In this document: piece by piece, positions 1 through 8,830 of the stretch
Layout: every line of letters begins with the position of its first letter
Position numbering within the stretch: the first letter of the stretch is position 1
Assembly (NCBI GenBank): GCA_027531445.1
Contig: JAPZRK010000089.1
Coordinates: 1 to 35,772 of the forward strand
DNA: 35,772 bases
Direction of reading: 5' to 3'
Source: Leptospira sp.
Lineage (GTDB): Bacteria > Spirochaetota > Leptospiria > Leptospirales > Leptospiraceae
Position numbers and translations under genes: made by a program
Notes under the pieces: generated by a model
What the model was told of the DNA's origin: nothing
The model's input: only the letters and a program-made list of their open reading frames with translations
Databases searched by the model: none

Positions 1-2
1 CG

Positions 3-197
3 CTGCAAAAAATGCATTCTTTATTAAAAGACGATGATTCAGAAGCAGTTGATTTGTTTGAAACTGAGGCAAAGTCGTTCCAAGTATTTTTAGGGGTCCT
101 CTTTCAAGACTTTCAAAATTACTTAAAAAATTATGAATTTGATAAAGCACTTGTGAGCTTGGAATCCCAAGCAAAGGAAAAGGGCATTCAATTCTGA
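3..197 (+). CDS. C-terminal tail of a hybrid sensor kinase (partial)
   Basis: This frame is open from the left edge of the window to a TGA at 195-197, so only the last 64 or so codons of a gene are present. The first ATG at 12 is probably internal. The residues (LLKDDDSEA, then NYEFDKALVSLE) line up with the very end of the large hybrid kinase at 645-5825 (LLQDSDSDA, then NFDFDSALEILD). That conserved tail follows the Hpt domain there, so the missing upstream part is most likely another multidomain hybrid histidine kinase. It converges on the small gene at 215-628, with a hairpin between them that contains this gene's stop codon. Family assignment is inferred from the paralogy only; no catalytic domain is visible. 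Confidence 0.7.
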   Translation: MQKMHSLLKDDDSEAVDLFETEAKSFQVFLGVLFQDFQNYLKNYEFDKALVSLESQAKEKGIQF

Positions 198-206
198 ATG
201 CCTTTA
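179..206. terminator. Bidirectional intrinsic terminator between convergent genes
   Basis: A perfect 8-bp stem GGCATTCA/TGAATGCC (183-190 and 195-202) closes a 4-nt loop. It is flanked by AAAA on the left and TTT on the right, so it can work on both strands. The TGA stop of the plus-strand kinase tail is the first three bases of the right arm. Confidence 0.7.
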
Positions 207-214
207 TGCTCAAC

Positions 215-628
215 TTACTCTTTGTTAACTGTCTTCATCCATCCGGCAGCTTCCTCTAAGGTTCCGCAATTGAATACCGTTAAGTTCGTGCCTTCGTAAG
301 TTTGAAGGATATTTTTGACGTTTAATTTTGCTATGATCGAGGCGGGCTGGATAACAGCCATATATTTGACACCCGTCGCCATAAATCTTGGAACCCAATC
401 ATTATTGATCCAGGCTTGATCTTCATCTCCGATGATACCTATATGTGTTGTGTCTCCGATCCATTGAGTTCCAGGCTCACATTTTTTATACTCAGCTAGT
501 GCCATCTCTAAGCCAGCTTTGATATCTCGATTCAAGGCGCCACCAGACCATTCTGAGAGAAGAGCTCTGCACTCAGGCAACAAGATTAAATCAAGATAAC
601 CTAAAGATTTAATTTTTACTTTTTCCAT
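215..628 (-). CDS. Small STAS/SpoIIAA-like cytosolic protein
   Basis: This encodes 137 residues with no signal peptide or membrane segment. Alternating strands and helices, a central GDTTHIGIIGDEDQAWI segment and WVPRFMATGVKYMAVIQP resemble small single-domain proteins with a STAS/SEC14-type alpha/beta fold that occur near signalling genes. I do not see the classical DSSG phospho-serine motif of anti-anti-sigma factors, so a phospho-switch role is not shown. It starts 16 nt after the stop of the giant hybrid kinase on the same strand and is probably co-transcribed with it, which suggests a role in the same signalling pathway. The fold call is tentative; the gene itself is well supported by length, spacing and a downstream terminator. 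Confidence 0.6.
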   Translation of the reverse strand: MEKVKIKSLGYLDLILLPECRALLSEWSGGALNRDIKAGLEMALAEYKKCEPGTQWIGDTTHIGIIGDEDQAWINNDWVPRFMATGVKYMAVIQPASIIAKLNVKNILQTYEGTNLTVFNCGTLEEAAGWMKTVNKE

Positions 629-644
629 TTTTTGAATCCGTTTT

Positions 645-3600
645 CTAATATTCGTTTATTTTATCCAAAATTTCTAATGCACTGTCGAAGTCAAAATTCT
701 CGATAACTTTAGCTACTGGTGCCAAGGTTACTGCTAAGGGAGATGAACCAAGTTTGTTGATAAGGTCAGCCAAAACATCACTTGCATCTGAATCACTATC
801 TTGCAGTAACGCTTTGAGTTTGTTTAAGGCGGCCTTTATCTCTTCTTTGGACAGGTTGGTCTGTTCTTTATCGTTTGTAATAGTGTCTAAAGATATTGAT
901 CTTAATCCTTCTATAACTGGCATTAGTTCTTTTAATACCTTTTTAAACAATTTTTTTATATCTGCTTTGGGAACGTTTTCCTTGCAGGCCTTTTCTAACT
1001 CTCCCGCTATTTTTTGAACGCCTTTGGCTCCAATATTGCCTGCTGTACCTTTGAGAGTATGAGCCGCTCTTTGCGAAGCATTAGGATCAGTGTCGTTTTG
1101 AGAGGCCAAGAACAATTCCTCAAAGTTACCTTGGGTATCACGAAACTTGATCAGCATTTTTTTATATAGGTTCACCTTATTCATCGATGTCGCCAAACCA
1201 GCTTTTACATCGATTCCAGGAATGTCGGGAATTTCCAAAATTTGCTCGGTTTTTTGTTCGTTTGGCGATTCTAACTTTTTAATCGTGGATCCGGCGTTCA
1301 CTGTAGGTGTAACCCACTTAGCGATTGTCGTAAACATTTTACCGACATTTAATGGTTTACCAATGTGGTCGCACATACCAGCCTCAATGACCTTTTCTTT
1401 ATCACCTGCCATCGCGTTGGCTGTCATCGCTATGATCGGAAGATCTTTAAAAGTTGGATTTTTTTTGATTTCACGAGTTGCCGTATAACCGTCCATAACT
1501 GGCATTTGGCAATCCATAAGGATACCATCGAATCGACGATCCTCAGACATGATATCCACCGCTTCCTTTCCGTTATGCGCAAGAACGACTTCGATACCTG
1601 CCTGGGCTAGCAATTCAAGTGCAAGCTCTTGGTTCATCTCATTGTCCTCTACAAGCAAGAGCCGTGACCCATTTAATTTCTCCATTGCTTCTGAATAGTT
1701 GTCTGTTGTGTGTTCCGAATGCGACTCACCTACATATCCTATGTGCATAACTTCGCCAATCGCTTCTAGCAAAGTAGACTCAGTCAATGGTTTTGTTAAA
1801 ACCATTTGCAAAATGGCCCCTCGGTCATTTGCCTTTGCGATGGCTTCTTCTTGGTTGAAGGCTGTTACCAAAATAATTGGAGGTGTCTTTTCTAAACATT
1901 TTTCACGAAGCTGAATCGAAGTCTCTATCCCATCGAGACCAGGCATTTTCCAATCCATTAACACCAAATCATAGGCGTGTGATGATCCGATTTTTTCTAT
2001 TACTTCATTTATGGATTGATTGCCGTTGGAAGCCACTTCGACTTCCATTCCGTTCGCGCTTACCATGCTAGAAAGTATTTCACGAGCGGAGGCATTGTCG
2101 TCGACCACGAGCACTCGTAAGGAGTGTAATTCGTCTGCATTGAAAATTCTTTCGGTTTTTGCATTCTCATGTAAACCAAACTGTGCATGAAAGTGAAAAG
2201 TAGATCCTTTCCCAAGTTCACTTTCGACCCATATTTTTCCATTCATGAGTTCTACTAAATTCTTAGATATAACAAGACCCAAACCAGTTCCACCGTACTT
2301 GCGTGTTGTGGAAGCATCTGCTTGGCTAAAGCTTTGGAACATTTTACTGCATTGCTCCGGTGTCATGCCGATGCCACTGTCTTTAATCCAAAAGTGTAAT
2401 TCCACATTTTCATGCGATTGCGAGATTTTTTCGATGCCAATAATGATTTCGCCGCTTTCCGTAAACTTCACGGCATTGTTTCCTAAATTAACAAGAATTT
2501 GTCCCAGTCTTAAAGAATCGCCGATAAGAAATGTTGGAACATCATGATCAATTTTGAATAAGAGCTCCAATCCTTTGTCTTCAACTTTCATTCCTACTAG
2601 ATTGGATAAATGATCCATAACGTCATCTAGGTGGAAATCCGCCTGTTCCATGTTAAGTTTGCCGGCTTCAATTTTGGAAAAATCCAAAATATCATTGATG
2701 ATGCCGAGGAGGTTTTCTCCAGCTCTGTGGACTTTTTCAATGTAGTTGCGTTGTTTTTTGTCGAGTCCAGTTTGTAAGGCAAGGTAAGACATTCCAATGA
2801 TGGCATTCATAGGTGTCCTGATTTCATGTGACATGTTAGCAAGAAAATCAGACTTAGTCTTCGTAGCCTCAAGAGCTACTTCATTTGCATGTAGGAGCTC
2901 TTCCTCTGCCTGTTTCTGCGAGGTAATGTCCTGATAGGCGCCATACATATAAAGGATTTTATTCGTAACTTCGTCACGCACCAACTTCCCTGCGGCATGT
3001 ACCCAAACCACCTTGCCATCGACGGGGCGCTTATAGGCATAAATCGAATCATATTGATCGTATTTACCGTCTATCGCACCTTGATAGCGTTCTGCGGTCA
3101 AGGCGGCAGTCTCGGGATTTGCCTCTTGTAAACGTGCGAACCATTCCGCATCGAGGTCGTACAAACCATCCTCTTTGATATGTTCACCCAATATACGTGC
3201 CGCACGTTCGGATTGATAGTAGCGATCAGGGTAATTATAATCGACATACCAATATCCACTATCTGTCAGCTCGAGAGCAATGTCGGTAAGGAAACTGGCA
3301 CGCTTCATTTCCTCTTCTAAGGACTTTCTTTCTGTTATATCAATTTGAAATGCTAGTAAGGCAGGTTGATCATCAAATTCGATTGCAGTTCCTGACATCA
3401 TTATGGTTCGAATATTCTTATTTGAATCATAAAGTTCTAATTCAAAGTCATTGACGGAGCCTTTCTCATTAATTGCTTCAAGTAGATCTTTTCTTCGTTC
3501 AGGGTTTACATAAACTGATTCCGCAGATTCGCCTAGTTTTATCCCAAATAGATGGGAAGCAATGGGATTTACGAAAAGTATATTGCCATCTCGTAGAGAG

Positions 3601-5825
3601 GTGATGGAGACACAAATCGGACTTTTGTCCATGATCAACTGCATCCTTTCTCTTTCTTTTGCAATTTTTAAAGCTGCAGTTTGGCGTTCGGTGATGTCAC
3701 GACTAATACCCAGGATACCTAATAATTTTCCGTCAAGTCCCCAGAAGGGAGATTTTAATGTGTCAAGAAGTACGTGACGCCCGTCAGGATAGTCTACCCA
3801 TTCTTCATTGGATTGCTTTTGTAACGAGTTGAGCATAGAGTTATCATTTTCTCTAAAAAAATCCGCAACTTCCTTCGGAAAGAGATCATAATCGGTTCTG
3901 TCAGTTATTTTCTCTACTGAGTGGCCAACTAATTCTGCAAATGCGTCATTACATCCTAAGTAAACTCCTTCGACATTTTTGAAGAAGATAAGATCTGGAA
4001 TCGAATTGATTAATGCTGAAATAGTTGCTTGTTTTTCGGCGACCTTTCTCTCGTTTATTTTTCGTTCGGTGATTTCCGTTGCAATTCCGCACATTCCATA
4101 AACTCTTCCTGAAGAATCTATTAAAGGCACTTTTGTCGTTAGATAACTTCGTAAAACTCCATCGCGACCAGGAACGTCCTCTTCAAATGTCTTCTCCTTC
4201 CCACTGTTCATAACATCGCGATCTTGTGTCATAATATGATGGGCAACATCAGGAGGCATAACTTCAGCGTCAGTTTTTCCTAGAATTTCCGATCTGCTGA
4301 TTCCAGTTGCTTCTTCAAAAAATGTGTTTACAAGTAGGTGCTTTCCCTCCAAATCCTTCATAAAGATAACAGATCGAATGCTATCAACGAGCGTCCGCAT
4401 TTGTTCCTGATTATTTAAAATTTCAATTTGTTTTGCCTCCATGTCGGATGCTTGTGTTTCAAGGAGCTTGGCCTGTTTTTCCATCCGTGCAGCCTGTACT
4501 TGCGTCTCTTCTAAAAGCAGGCGTGATTTTTCCTTTCGTTCCAGAATCTCCAAGTTTAAGGCAAGAATGGGAAGTAGGTCGATAAGTAGTGTATGTGCCA
4601 ATTCATCTAATGGGTGTATCGTTGCAAGTTCGATCACCCCAAGTAAGCGGGTATTTCTAATGACCGGAAAAATCGCAATGCCTCCCGGCTGGATCGAACC
4701 TAGACTAGAATGAATGATGATGTTTTCTTTGGAAGGTTCTTTGATAAAGATTGGCTCCATATTCAAAGCACATTGACCAACCAATCCATGACCTAATGTT
4801 ACCTGGGAGTTTAAAGATTTTTGATCTTTTGCCGCATAAGTTCCAAGAAGGCTTAAACGTTTTTCTTCTGATTCAAATATATAGAAAGCGCCACTTCCCA
4901 ATTGAATCATTGGTGCAAGTCTCGAAAGGAACTTTTTTCCTAGTTCTTCAAATTCTGTTATTTGTTGAATTGCCGCAGTCATTTCCACGACATAGTCTTT
5001 GATTTTTCGTGATTCGCGCGTATGTTGTGAGTGAGAGCGCAAAACTTCCATAGCGCGCGCTAAACGACCAATTTCGTTAGGTGATTCTACGTAAGGAACT
5101 GGTTGGTCGAGCTCTCCGGAGGCGAGGTCCTCGACTGTAGCTCTTAAAGCGTCGATTGGACGAGTCACCGATCTTTGAATGAACCAACCAAGAATCAGAC
5201 TATAAAAAAAACCTCCGGCAAGGAAACAGATCGTAATCAACTGCTCAAAAATATAATCATTTTTGGCTATTTCGACTGTCCTCCGTGCCGCTGATTCTTT
5301 TAGGAGGGCTATTTCCCGAAGTGCCGCATTAGCGGCTATACCAGGATTCTGAAAATCCTTAGTTGCAATGAATAGTGCTGCCTCAGACTTTTTATTCTTG
5401 GTAAGTAGGTTTAGTATTTGTTCTATGTTTAGAGTATAGAGAGCATAATTGGATTCAAATGCTTTGAGCAGTTTGTTCCCACTTTCTTCCTTTAAGCGGC
5501 TACGCAATTCAAATAGCGAAGTGTTCAGCCTTTCTTCTGCTTCCGCTTTTTGAGAAAGAGCCTCCAATTTATCAAGTTCATTGCGTGAAAGTACGATCAT
5601 TCTGATGATTCGACTCAGTTGAGCAAATTCGATGCGTATTTCTTTTACGGCAGAGAGAGTTAACAAGTCGCGTTCATAAAGTTGGTTCACATCGTCATGA
5701 ATGCGAGCCTGCCCCCGGAGTGCATCAAGGCCGATGAGAGCGGAAAGAAGAAATAGTCCAATAAAGCCAATCGCTAACTTTGTCTTGAGAGATGTATTTT
5801 CTAGAGCGCGTTGTAAATGATTCAG
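645..5825 (-). CDS. Giant membrane hybrid histidine kinase with CTG start (HAMP-GAF-PAS4-HK-REC2-Hpt)
   Basis: About 1726 residues counted from a CTG at 5825. Order: first membrane helix (residues 17-33, LAIGFIGLFLLSALIGL), an extracytoplasmic helical region like 4HB_MCP sensors, second helix (about 194-217), HAMP, GAF (about 285-430), coiled coil, four PAS domains (about 475-970), HisKA with MSHEIRTP (His about 1000), HATPase with DSGIG and GGTGLGL, two receivers (Asp about 1291 in LMDWKMP and 1438 in LMDCQMP), and an Hpt domain (AAHTLKG, His about 1589). The tail matches the partial gene at 3-197. Starting at the internal GTG (5690) would lose the first membrane helix. The frame upstream has no ATG, GTG or TTG, whereas CTG at 5825 has GAGGAG 7 nt before it. 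All phosphotransfer residues are present, so it should autophosphorylate and relay. Likely output partners are the divergent receivers at 6015 and 6397. Confidence 0.93.
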   Translation of the reverse strand: MNHLQRALENTSLKTKLAIGFIGLFLLSALIGLDALRGQARIHDDVNQLYERDLLTLSAVKEIRIEFAQLSRIIRMIVLSRNELDKLEALSQKAEAEERLNTSLFELRSRLKEESGNKLLKAFESNYALYTLNIEQILNLLTKNKKSEAALFIATKDFQNPGIAANAALREIALLKESAARRTVEIAKNDYIFEQLITICFLAGGFFYSLILGWFIQRSVTRPIDALRATVEDLASGELDQPVPYVESPNEIGRLARAMEVLRSHSQHTRESRKIKDYVVEMTAAIQQITEFEELGKKFLSRLAPMIQLGSGAFYIFESEEKRLSLLGTYAAKDQKSLNSQVTLGHGLVGQCALNMEPIFIKEPSKENIIIHSSLGSIQPGGIAIFPVIRNTRLLGVIELATIHPLDELAHTLLIDLLPILALNLEILERKEKSRLLLEETQVQAARMEKQAKLLETQASDMEAKQIEILNNQEQMRTLVDSIRSVIFMKDLEGKHLLVNTFFEEATGISRSEILGKTDAEVMPPDVAHHIMTQDRDVMNSGKEKTFEEDVPGRDGVLRSYLTTKVPLIDSSGRVYGMCGIATEITERKINERKVAEKQATISALINSIPDLIFFKNVEGVYLGCNDAFAELVGHSVEKITDRTDYDLFPKEVADFFRENDNSMLNSLQKQSNEEWVDYPDGRHVLLDTLKSPFWGLDGKLLGILGISRDITERQTAALKIAKERERMQLIMDKSPICVSITSLRDGNILFVNPIASHLFGIKLGESAESVYVNPERRKDLLEAINEKGSVNDFELELYDSNKNIRTIMMSGTAIEFDDQPALLAFQIDITERKSLEEEMKRASFLTDIALELTDSGYWYVDYNYPDRYYQSERAARILGEHIKEDGLYDLDAEWFARLQEANPETAALTAERYQGAIDGKYDQYDSIYAYKRPVDGKVVWVHAAGKLVRDEVTNKILYMYGAYQDITSQKQAEEELLHANEVALEATKTKSDFLANMSHEIRTPMNAIIGMSYLALQTGLDKKQRNYIEKVHRAGENLLGIINDILDFSKIEAGKLNMEQADFHLDDVMDHLSNLVGMKVEDKGLELLFKIDHDVPTFLIGDSLRLGQILVNLGNNAVKFTESGEIIIGIEKISQSHENVELHFWIKDSGIGMTPEQCSKMFQSFSQADASTTRKYGGTGLGLVISKNLVELMNGKIWVESELGKGSTFHFHAQFGLHENAKTERIFNADELHSLRVLVVDDNASAREILSSMVSANGMEVEVASNGNQSINEVIEKIGSSHAYDLVLMDWKMPGLDGIETSIQLREKCLEKTPPIILVTAFNQEEAIAKANDRGAILQMVLTKPLTESTLLEAIGEVMHIGYVGESHSEHTTDNYSEAMEKLNGSRLLLVEDNEMNQELALELLAQAGIEVVLAHNGKEAVDIMSEDRRFDGILMDCQMPVMDGYTATREIKKNPTFKDLPIIAMTANAMAGDKEKVIEAGMCDHIGKPLNVGKMFTTIAKWVTPTVNAGSTIKKLESPNEQKTEQILEIPDIPGIDVKAGLATSMNKVNLYKKMLIKFRDTQGNFEELFLASQNDTDPNASQRAAHTLKGTAGNIGAKGVQKIAGELEKACKENVPKADIKKLFKKVLKELMPVIEGLRSISLDTITNDKEQTNLSKEEIKAALNKLKALLQDSDSDASDVLADLINKLGSSPLAVTLAPVAKVIENFDFDSALEILDKINEY

Positions 5826-5838
5826 GGAACAACTCCTC
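5823..5838 (-). promoter_or_regulatory. Strong ribosome-binding site followed by CTG start codon
   Basis: On the minus strand GAGGAG (5838-5833) is followed by a 7-nt spacer and CTG (5825-5823), in frame with the giant kinase. This site decides the start, because no ATG, GTG or TTG lies in frame between the upstream TAA (in the 5880s) and the internal GTG at 5690. Confidence 0.7.
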
Positions 5839-5873
5839 GGAAGTAACTTTGATGAGATCGAAAGTTTTACCTC

Positions 5874-5903
5874 AGTATATGGTGTATCTTATGTCCTTGT
5901 CAA
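5874..5903 (-). promoter_or_regulatory. Sigma-70-type promoter of the giant kinase
   Basis: The minus strand reads TTGACA (5903-5898), an 18-nt spacer, then TATACT (5879-5874). The -35 box is a perfect consensus match and the -10 differs at one base. Expected transcription start is near 5867, about 42 nt before the CTG start and 30 nt before the GAGGAG ribosome-binding site. Confidence 0.7.
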
Positions 5904-6014
5904 GGTTGATTCCTGCGAAATTTTCAAAGTAGACAGAGAAGTTCGAACGTATTGCAATGGATTCATCTTATAAAATCATTTCCGAATAAAGATCGCGAAG
6001 GAAGAAAGTTCCCC

Positions 6015-6386
6015 ATGTCAACTGAAACCATATTAATTATTGATGATACACCAGATAATCTAACACATATTAGTACTCTTCTGAAGGAAAAATTCAAAGT
6101 AAAAGTTGCAACAAATGGTGCAAAGGGTTTAACAATCGCCGCCACAGATCCAAAACCTAACTTGATCTTGCTTGATATAATGATGCCAGAAATGGACGGA
6201 TTTGAAGTTTGTCAAAAATTGAAAGGAGATCCCAATACAGCCTCCATTCCCGTAGTTTTTTTGAGTGGGAAGTCGGAAAGTTCAGACATTGAAAAAGGAC
6301 TTTCGTTAGGTGCACAAGGATTCATTTCAAAACCTGTAGAACCAGAAAAATTATTTGAAATCATTTCAAAGTTCATAACTGCTTAA
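6015..6386 (+). CDS. Single-domain response regulator (CheY-like receiver)
   Basis: This encodes 123 residues forming one receiver domain: acidic pair in ILIIDDTPDN, phospho-acceptor Asp in LILLDIMMPEMDGFE, Thr/Ser switch region VVFLSGKSE and conserved Lys in FISKPVEP. There is no output domain. An in-frame ATG at 5952 would add 21 residues without homology; the ATG at 6015 is chosen because AAGGAAG lies upstream at a workable distance. It is divergent from the giant hybrid kinase across about 190 bp and only 10 nt upstream of the receiver-cyclase gene, so it is probably the phospho-acceptor or shuttle between kinase and cyclase. That link is inferred from position. Confidence 0.93.
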   Translation: MSTETILIIDDTPDNLTHISTLLKEKFKVKVATNGAKGLTIAATDPKPNLILLDIMMPEMDGFEVCQKLKGDPNTASIPVVFLSGKSESSDIEKGLSLGAQGFISKPVEPEKLFEIISKFITA

Positions 6387-6396
6387 GGAAGCAAAA

Positions 6397-7449
6397 ATGG
6401 AAGCTGATACAAGAAAGACTATACTTATAGTTGATGATACTCCTGAAAATATAACCATCCTTAAGGAAGTGTTAGGTCATCAATATAAAATAAAAGCGAC
6501 GACAAACGGGAAAAAAGCTTTAGATATTTGTGAAGAGCTCCATCCTCCAGATATCATTTTATTGGATATCATGATGCCTGAGATGGACGGATATGAAGTA
6601 TGTGCCAAATTGAAGGCCTCGCCGAAAACTGAAAAAATACCCATTATATTTATTTCTGCAAAAGTAGAGGATGAAGATGAAGAAAAGGGATTATCTCTAG
6701 GTGCAGTTGATTATATCACAAAACCCATCAGTCCTCCGATCGTTATCCAGAGAGTTAGAACACAATTAGAATTATTTGCAAACAGACAAAGGCTGGAAAT
6801 ATTAGGTGAAAAATATTCATCGTATTTATCTAACGAGTTAGTCGAAGGCATCAAAGCAGGAAGTATCGAAACTTCGATCAATTCAAAAAAGAAAACTCTG
6901 TCCGTTTTTTTCTCAGATATTCAAGGTTTTACAAAAAAATCTGAGGAAATGGATGCAGATGATTTGACTTATGCTTTAAATTATTATTTCGAATCAATGG
7001 CAAGTATCATCGCCAAACATAAAGGAACCTTGGATAAATTTATCGGAGATGCAGTAATGGTATTTTTTGGTGACCCAGAAAGCCATGGTGAAGTCCAGGA
7101 TGCCAGCTCCTGTGTTGCGATGGCCATTGAAATGCAACAAAAAATTCCATCCATCGAAGCCGAATGGAAGCGAAAAGGAATCAATCAAGAATTAAAGATT
7201 CGAGTTGGTATCTCAACAGGCATTTGTACGGTAGGAAACTTCGGATCGATTTCGCATTTAACTTATACTATTTTTGGAAATAATGTCAATCTTGCCGCAA
7301 GACTCGAGAGCAATGGTATCCCTGGTGGAGTTGTGATTTCAGAGGCAACCTACCGTCTTGTTAAAGATCAATTTAAATGTGAGCCACTCGAACTTCTTGA
7401 ACTAAAAGGAATTAGTAATAAAGTCCAAGCCTACAAGGTTGTATTTTGA
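6397..7449 (+). CDS. Receiver-class III adenylate cyclase fusion
   Basis: 350 residues. Residues 8-122 are a receiver (IVDDTPEN, Asp57 in LLDIMMPEMDG, Lys109 in YITKP). A short helical linker (about 125-160) leads to a class III nucleotide cyclase domain (165-350). Metal-binding aspartates are in FFSDIQGF (Asp174) and FIGDAVM (Asp218), and the transition-state residues are in GNNVNLAARLE (Asn298, Arg302). Lys214 in TLDKFIG together with Thr289 at the second specificity position suggests ATP rather than GTP, so the product is probably cAMP. No membrane segment is present. The ribosome-binding site AAGGAAG overlaps the stop codon of the preceding receiver gene, so the two are one operon. Phosphorylation of Asp57 probably controls dimerisation and activity; that is family knowledge, not shown here. 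Confidence 0.93.
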   Translation: MEADTRKTILIVDDTPENITILKEVLGHQYKIKATTNGKKALDICEELHPPDIILLDIMMPEMDGYEVCAKLKASPKTEKIPIIFISAKVEDEDEEKGLSLGAVDYITKPISPPIVIQRVRTQLELFANRQRLEILGEKYSSYLSNELVEGIKAGSIETSINSKKKTLSVFFSDIQGFTKKSEEMDADDLTYALNYYFESMASIIAKHKGTLDKFIGDAVMVFFGDPESHGEVQDASSCVAMAIEMQQKIPSIEAEWKRKGINQELKIRVGISTGICTVGNFGSISHLTYTIFGNNVNLAARLESNGIPGGVVISEATYRLVKDQFKCEPLELLELKGISNKVQAYKVVF

Positions 7450-7450
7450 A

Positions 7451-7482
7451 TTTAGGGTTGCCGAGACTGCCACAACCCTAAA
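7451..7482. terminator. Stem-loop between convergent genes
   Basis: Perfect 10-bp inverted repeat TTTAGGGTTG (7451-7460) and CAACCCTAAA (7473-7482) with a 12-nt loop, immediately after the cyclase stop and 25 bp before the end of the convergent gene at 7508. No run of T follows on either strand, so it may be an atypical terminator or a 3'-end stabiliser. Confidence 0.6.
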
Positions 7483-7507
7483 CTCAAAAGAATATGTTTG
7501 CGAGATT

Positions 7508-8125
7508 CTAAAACCTGAGTCCAATCAAAAGATTTCCTACTATAAATGTTTCTTCTTTTCCGTCTCTAGGACCAATTATGCCCGAACCATGTAATCCGTG
7601 CAATACGCCAAATTGTGGAATCATATAGATAGTTTTCTCTTCATTTAGTAAAAATCGATATCCGATTAAGGCTTCAGCAAATTGAACCCTCCCTTCATAA
7701 TCCTTCTCTACCTGTTGGTATGCGTAAGCTCTAATTTCAGGTGTGTCACCTAGCAGAGCATATGGTCCGAGATTTCGACGATTCCATTTGTTATTGTCTG
7801 CCCATACATAACCGAGGTAGTAGTTTGCTTCGATATTCCAATTTTCATTAAAATAATGTCGATATCCAATGGAAGCCGCATATTCATCGATGATATCAAC
7901 CACATCGTGTTTAACTCTCGGACGTAAAAATGCACCTAATTTTAGTTCGCCATGTTCCTTGTTCCAATCTCCCCAGATGGTTCTTGTCACTTGGAGTTTT
8001 CCGATCTGGATAGTTGGTAGAAATGGTTGTATGAGTTCGGATTCCACTGCCCATTTTTTTTCTTCTGCTGAAATCGTACCGACTAAGAATACGAATGTAA
8101 TCAATGTAGTTATAATTGTCTTCAT
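7508..8125 (-). CDS. Small outer-membrane beta-barrel protein
   Basis: 205 residues beginning with a signal peptide (MKTIITTLITFVFLVGTISA, cut before EEKKW). The mature part alternates polar and hydrophobic residues, is rich in Tyr and Trp (GYRHYF, ANYYLGYVWADN), and ends in LLIGLRF with a terminal Phe, as expected for a barrel inserted by BamA. The pattern EIRAYAYQQ followed by IGYRF is reminiscent of DUF2490-type barrels, but I am not certain. GAGGG lies 4 nt before the ATG, which supports the start. The upstream Crp-like gene is on the same strand 57 bp away and could be co-transcribed. Substrate and function are unknown. Confidence 0.8.
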   Translation of the reverse strand: MKTIITTLITFVFLVGTISAEEKKWAVESELIQPFLPTIQIGKLQVTRTIWGDWNKEHGELKLGAFLRPRVKHDVVDIIDEYAASIGYRHYFNENWNIEANYYLGYVWADNNKWNRRNLGPYALLGDTPEIRAYAYQQVEKDYEGRVQFAEALIGYRFLLNEEKTIYMIPQFGVLHGLHGSGIIGPRDGKEETFIVGNLLIGLRF

Positions 8126-8182
8126 AGACCCTCACTGATCTATAAAGATAGCATTAGACAATCTAGGATTCGATGATCTGAG

Positions 8183-8800
8183 TTAAGCTTTTTCGCCTTT
8201 TTCTTGATTTGGATCAATTCCCAGTGCTTGTTTTTGGATTCTACTGTATGCCTCTGGGGTGAGGTTTAAGTAAGAGGCTAGAATGTATTGAGGCACTCTT
8301 CCTACAAGCGAAGGTCTCAATTTTCTAAATTCTAAAAAACGTTCTAGAGCTGTTTTTTGGTTGTCTAAGCTACGTTTGGTTAAAAAAACCAAGGCTCTTT
8401 CCAATTGAATTCTAAAAAAGTTAGAAAATTCGCGTGATTGGTTTTCTAAAGCAAGGATTGCATCTTTAGGTAACAAAAATACCTTAGAGTCTTCTAAGGC
8501 ATCGATTTGGAAACCGAGAGATTGATTGCTAAAAAAACTCCCGCTTTCAGTAAAAAAATCTCCATCAGTGAATATATTTCGAGTAAACTCTCTACCTTCA
8601 TAATGATTATAAATCCTAAGAATGCCCTCAACCAAAAAGATCACGAAGTTAGCATTTTCAGTTGATCTAAGTAAAATCTCGTTCTTTTGCAATTCTTGAT
8701 AGCGAATGTATTGCACAAACAATGCCCAATCTTTATCAGATAAGGAGATTTCTTTTTGGATTCTCTGTTTTAAGATTTCATACATGTTAGAATGAGTCAT
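8183..8800 (-). CDS. Crp/Fnr-family transcriptional regulator
   Basis: 205 residues. The N-terminal half is a cyclic-nucleotide-binding-like beta roll (FVIFLVEGILRIYNHYEGRE, then FTDGDFFTESGSFF), followed by a long dimerisation helix and a C-terminal winged helix-turn-helix with VPQYILASYLNLTPEAYSRIQK. This is the short Crp/Fnr type common in Leptospira and Bacteroidetes. The Arg-Ser pair that contacts the cAMP phosphate in true CRP is not visible in the phosphate-binding cassette, and there are no clustered cysteines for an iron-sulfur cluster, so the ligand is unclear. Met6 is an alternative start; neither has a clear ribosome-binding site. It lies between an SBBP lipoprotein gene and a small outer-membrane gene on the same strand; its targets are not evident. 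Confidence 0.88.
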   Translation of the reverse strand: MTHSNMYEILKQRIQKEISLSDKDWALFVQYIRYQELQKNEILLRSTENANFVIFLVEGILRIYNHYEGREFTRNIFTDGDFFTESGSFFSNQSLGFQIDALEDSKVFLLPKDAILALENQSREFSNFFRIQLERALVFLTKRSLDNQKTALERFLEFRKLRPSLVGRVPQYILASYLNLTPEAYSRIQKQALGIDPNQEKGEKA

Positions 8801-8830
8801 ATAGAAACTATATTTCGTATCTTGATCATA

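Noticed and set aside
754..5002. Several plus-strand frames of 60-120 codons inside the giant kinase
   Set aside because: They lie antisense to strongly conserved kinase domains and encode no recognisable domain.
8183..8800. Crp-like protein as the receptor for cAMP made by the cyclase at 6397
   Set aside because: The Arg-Ser phosphate-binding pair of true cAMP receptors is not visible, so only proximity supports the idea.
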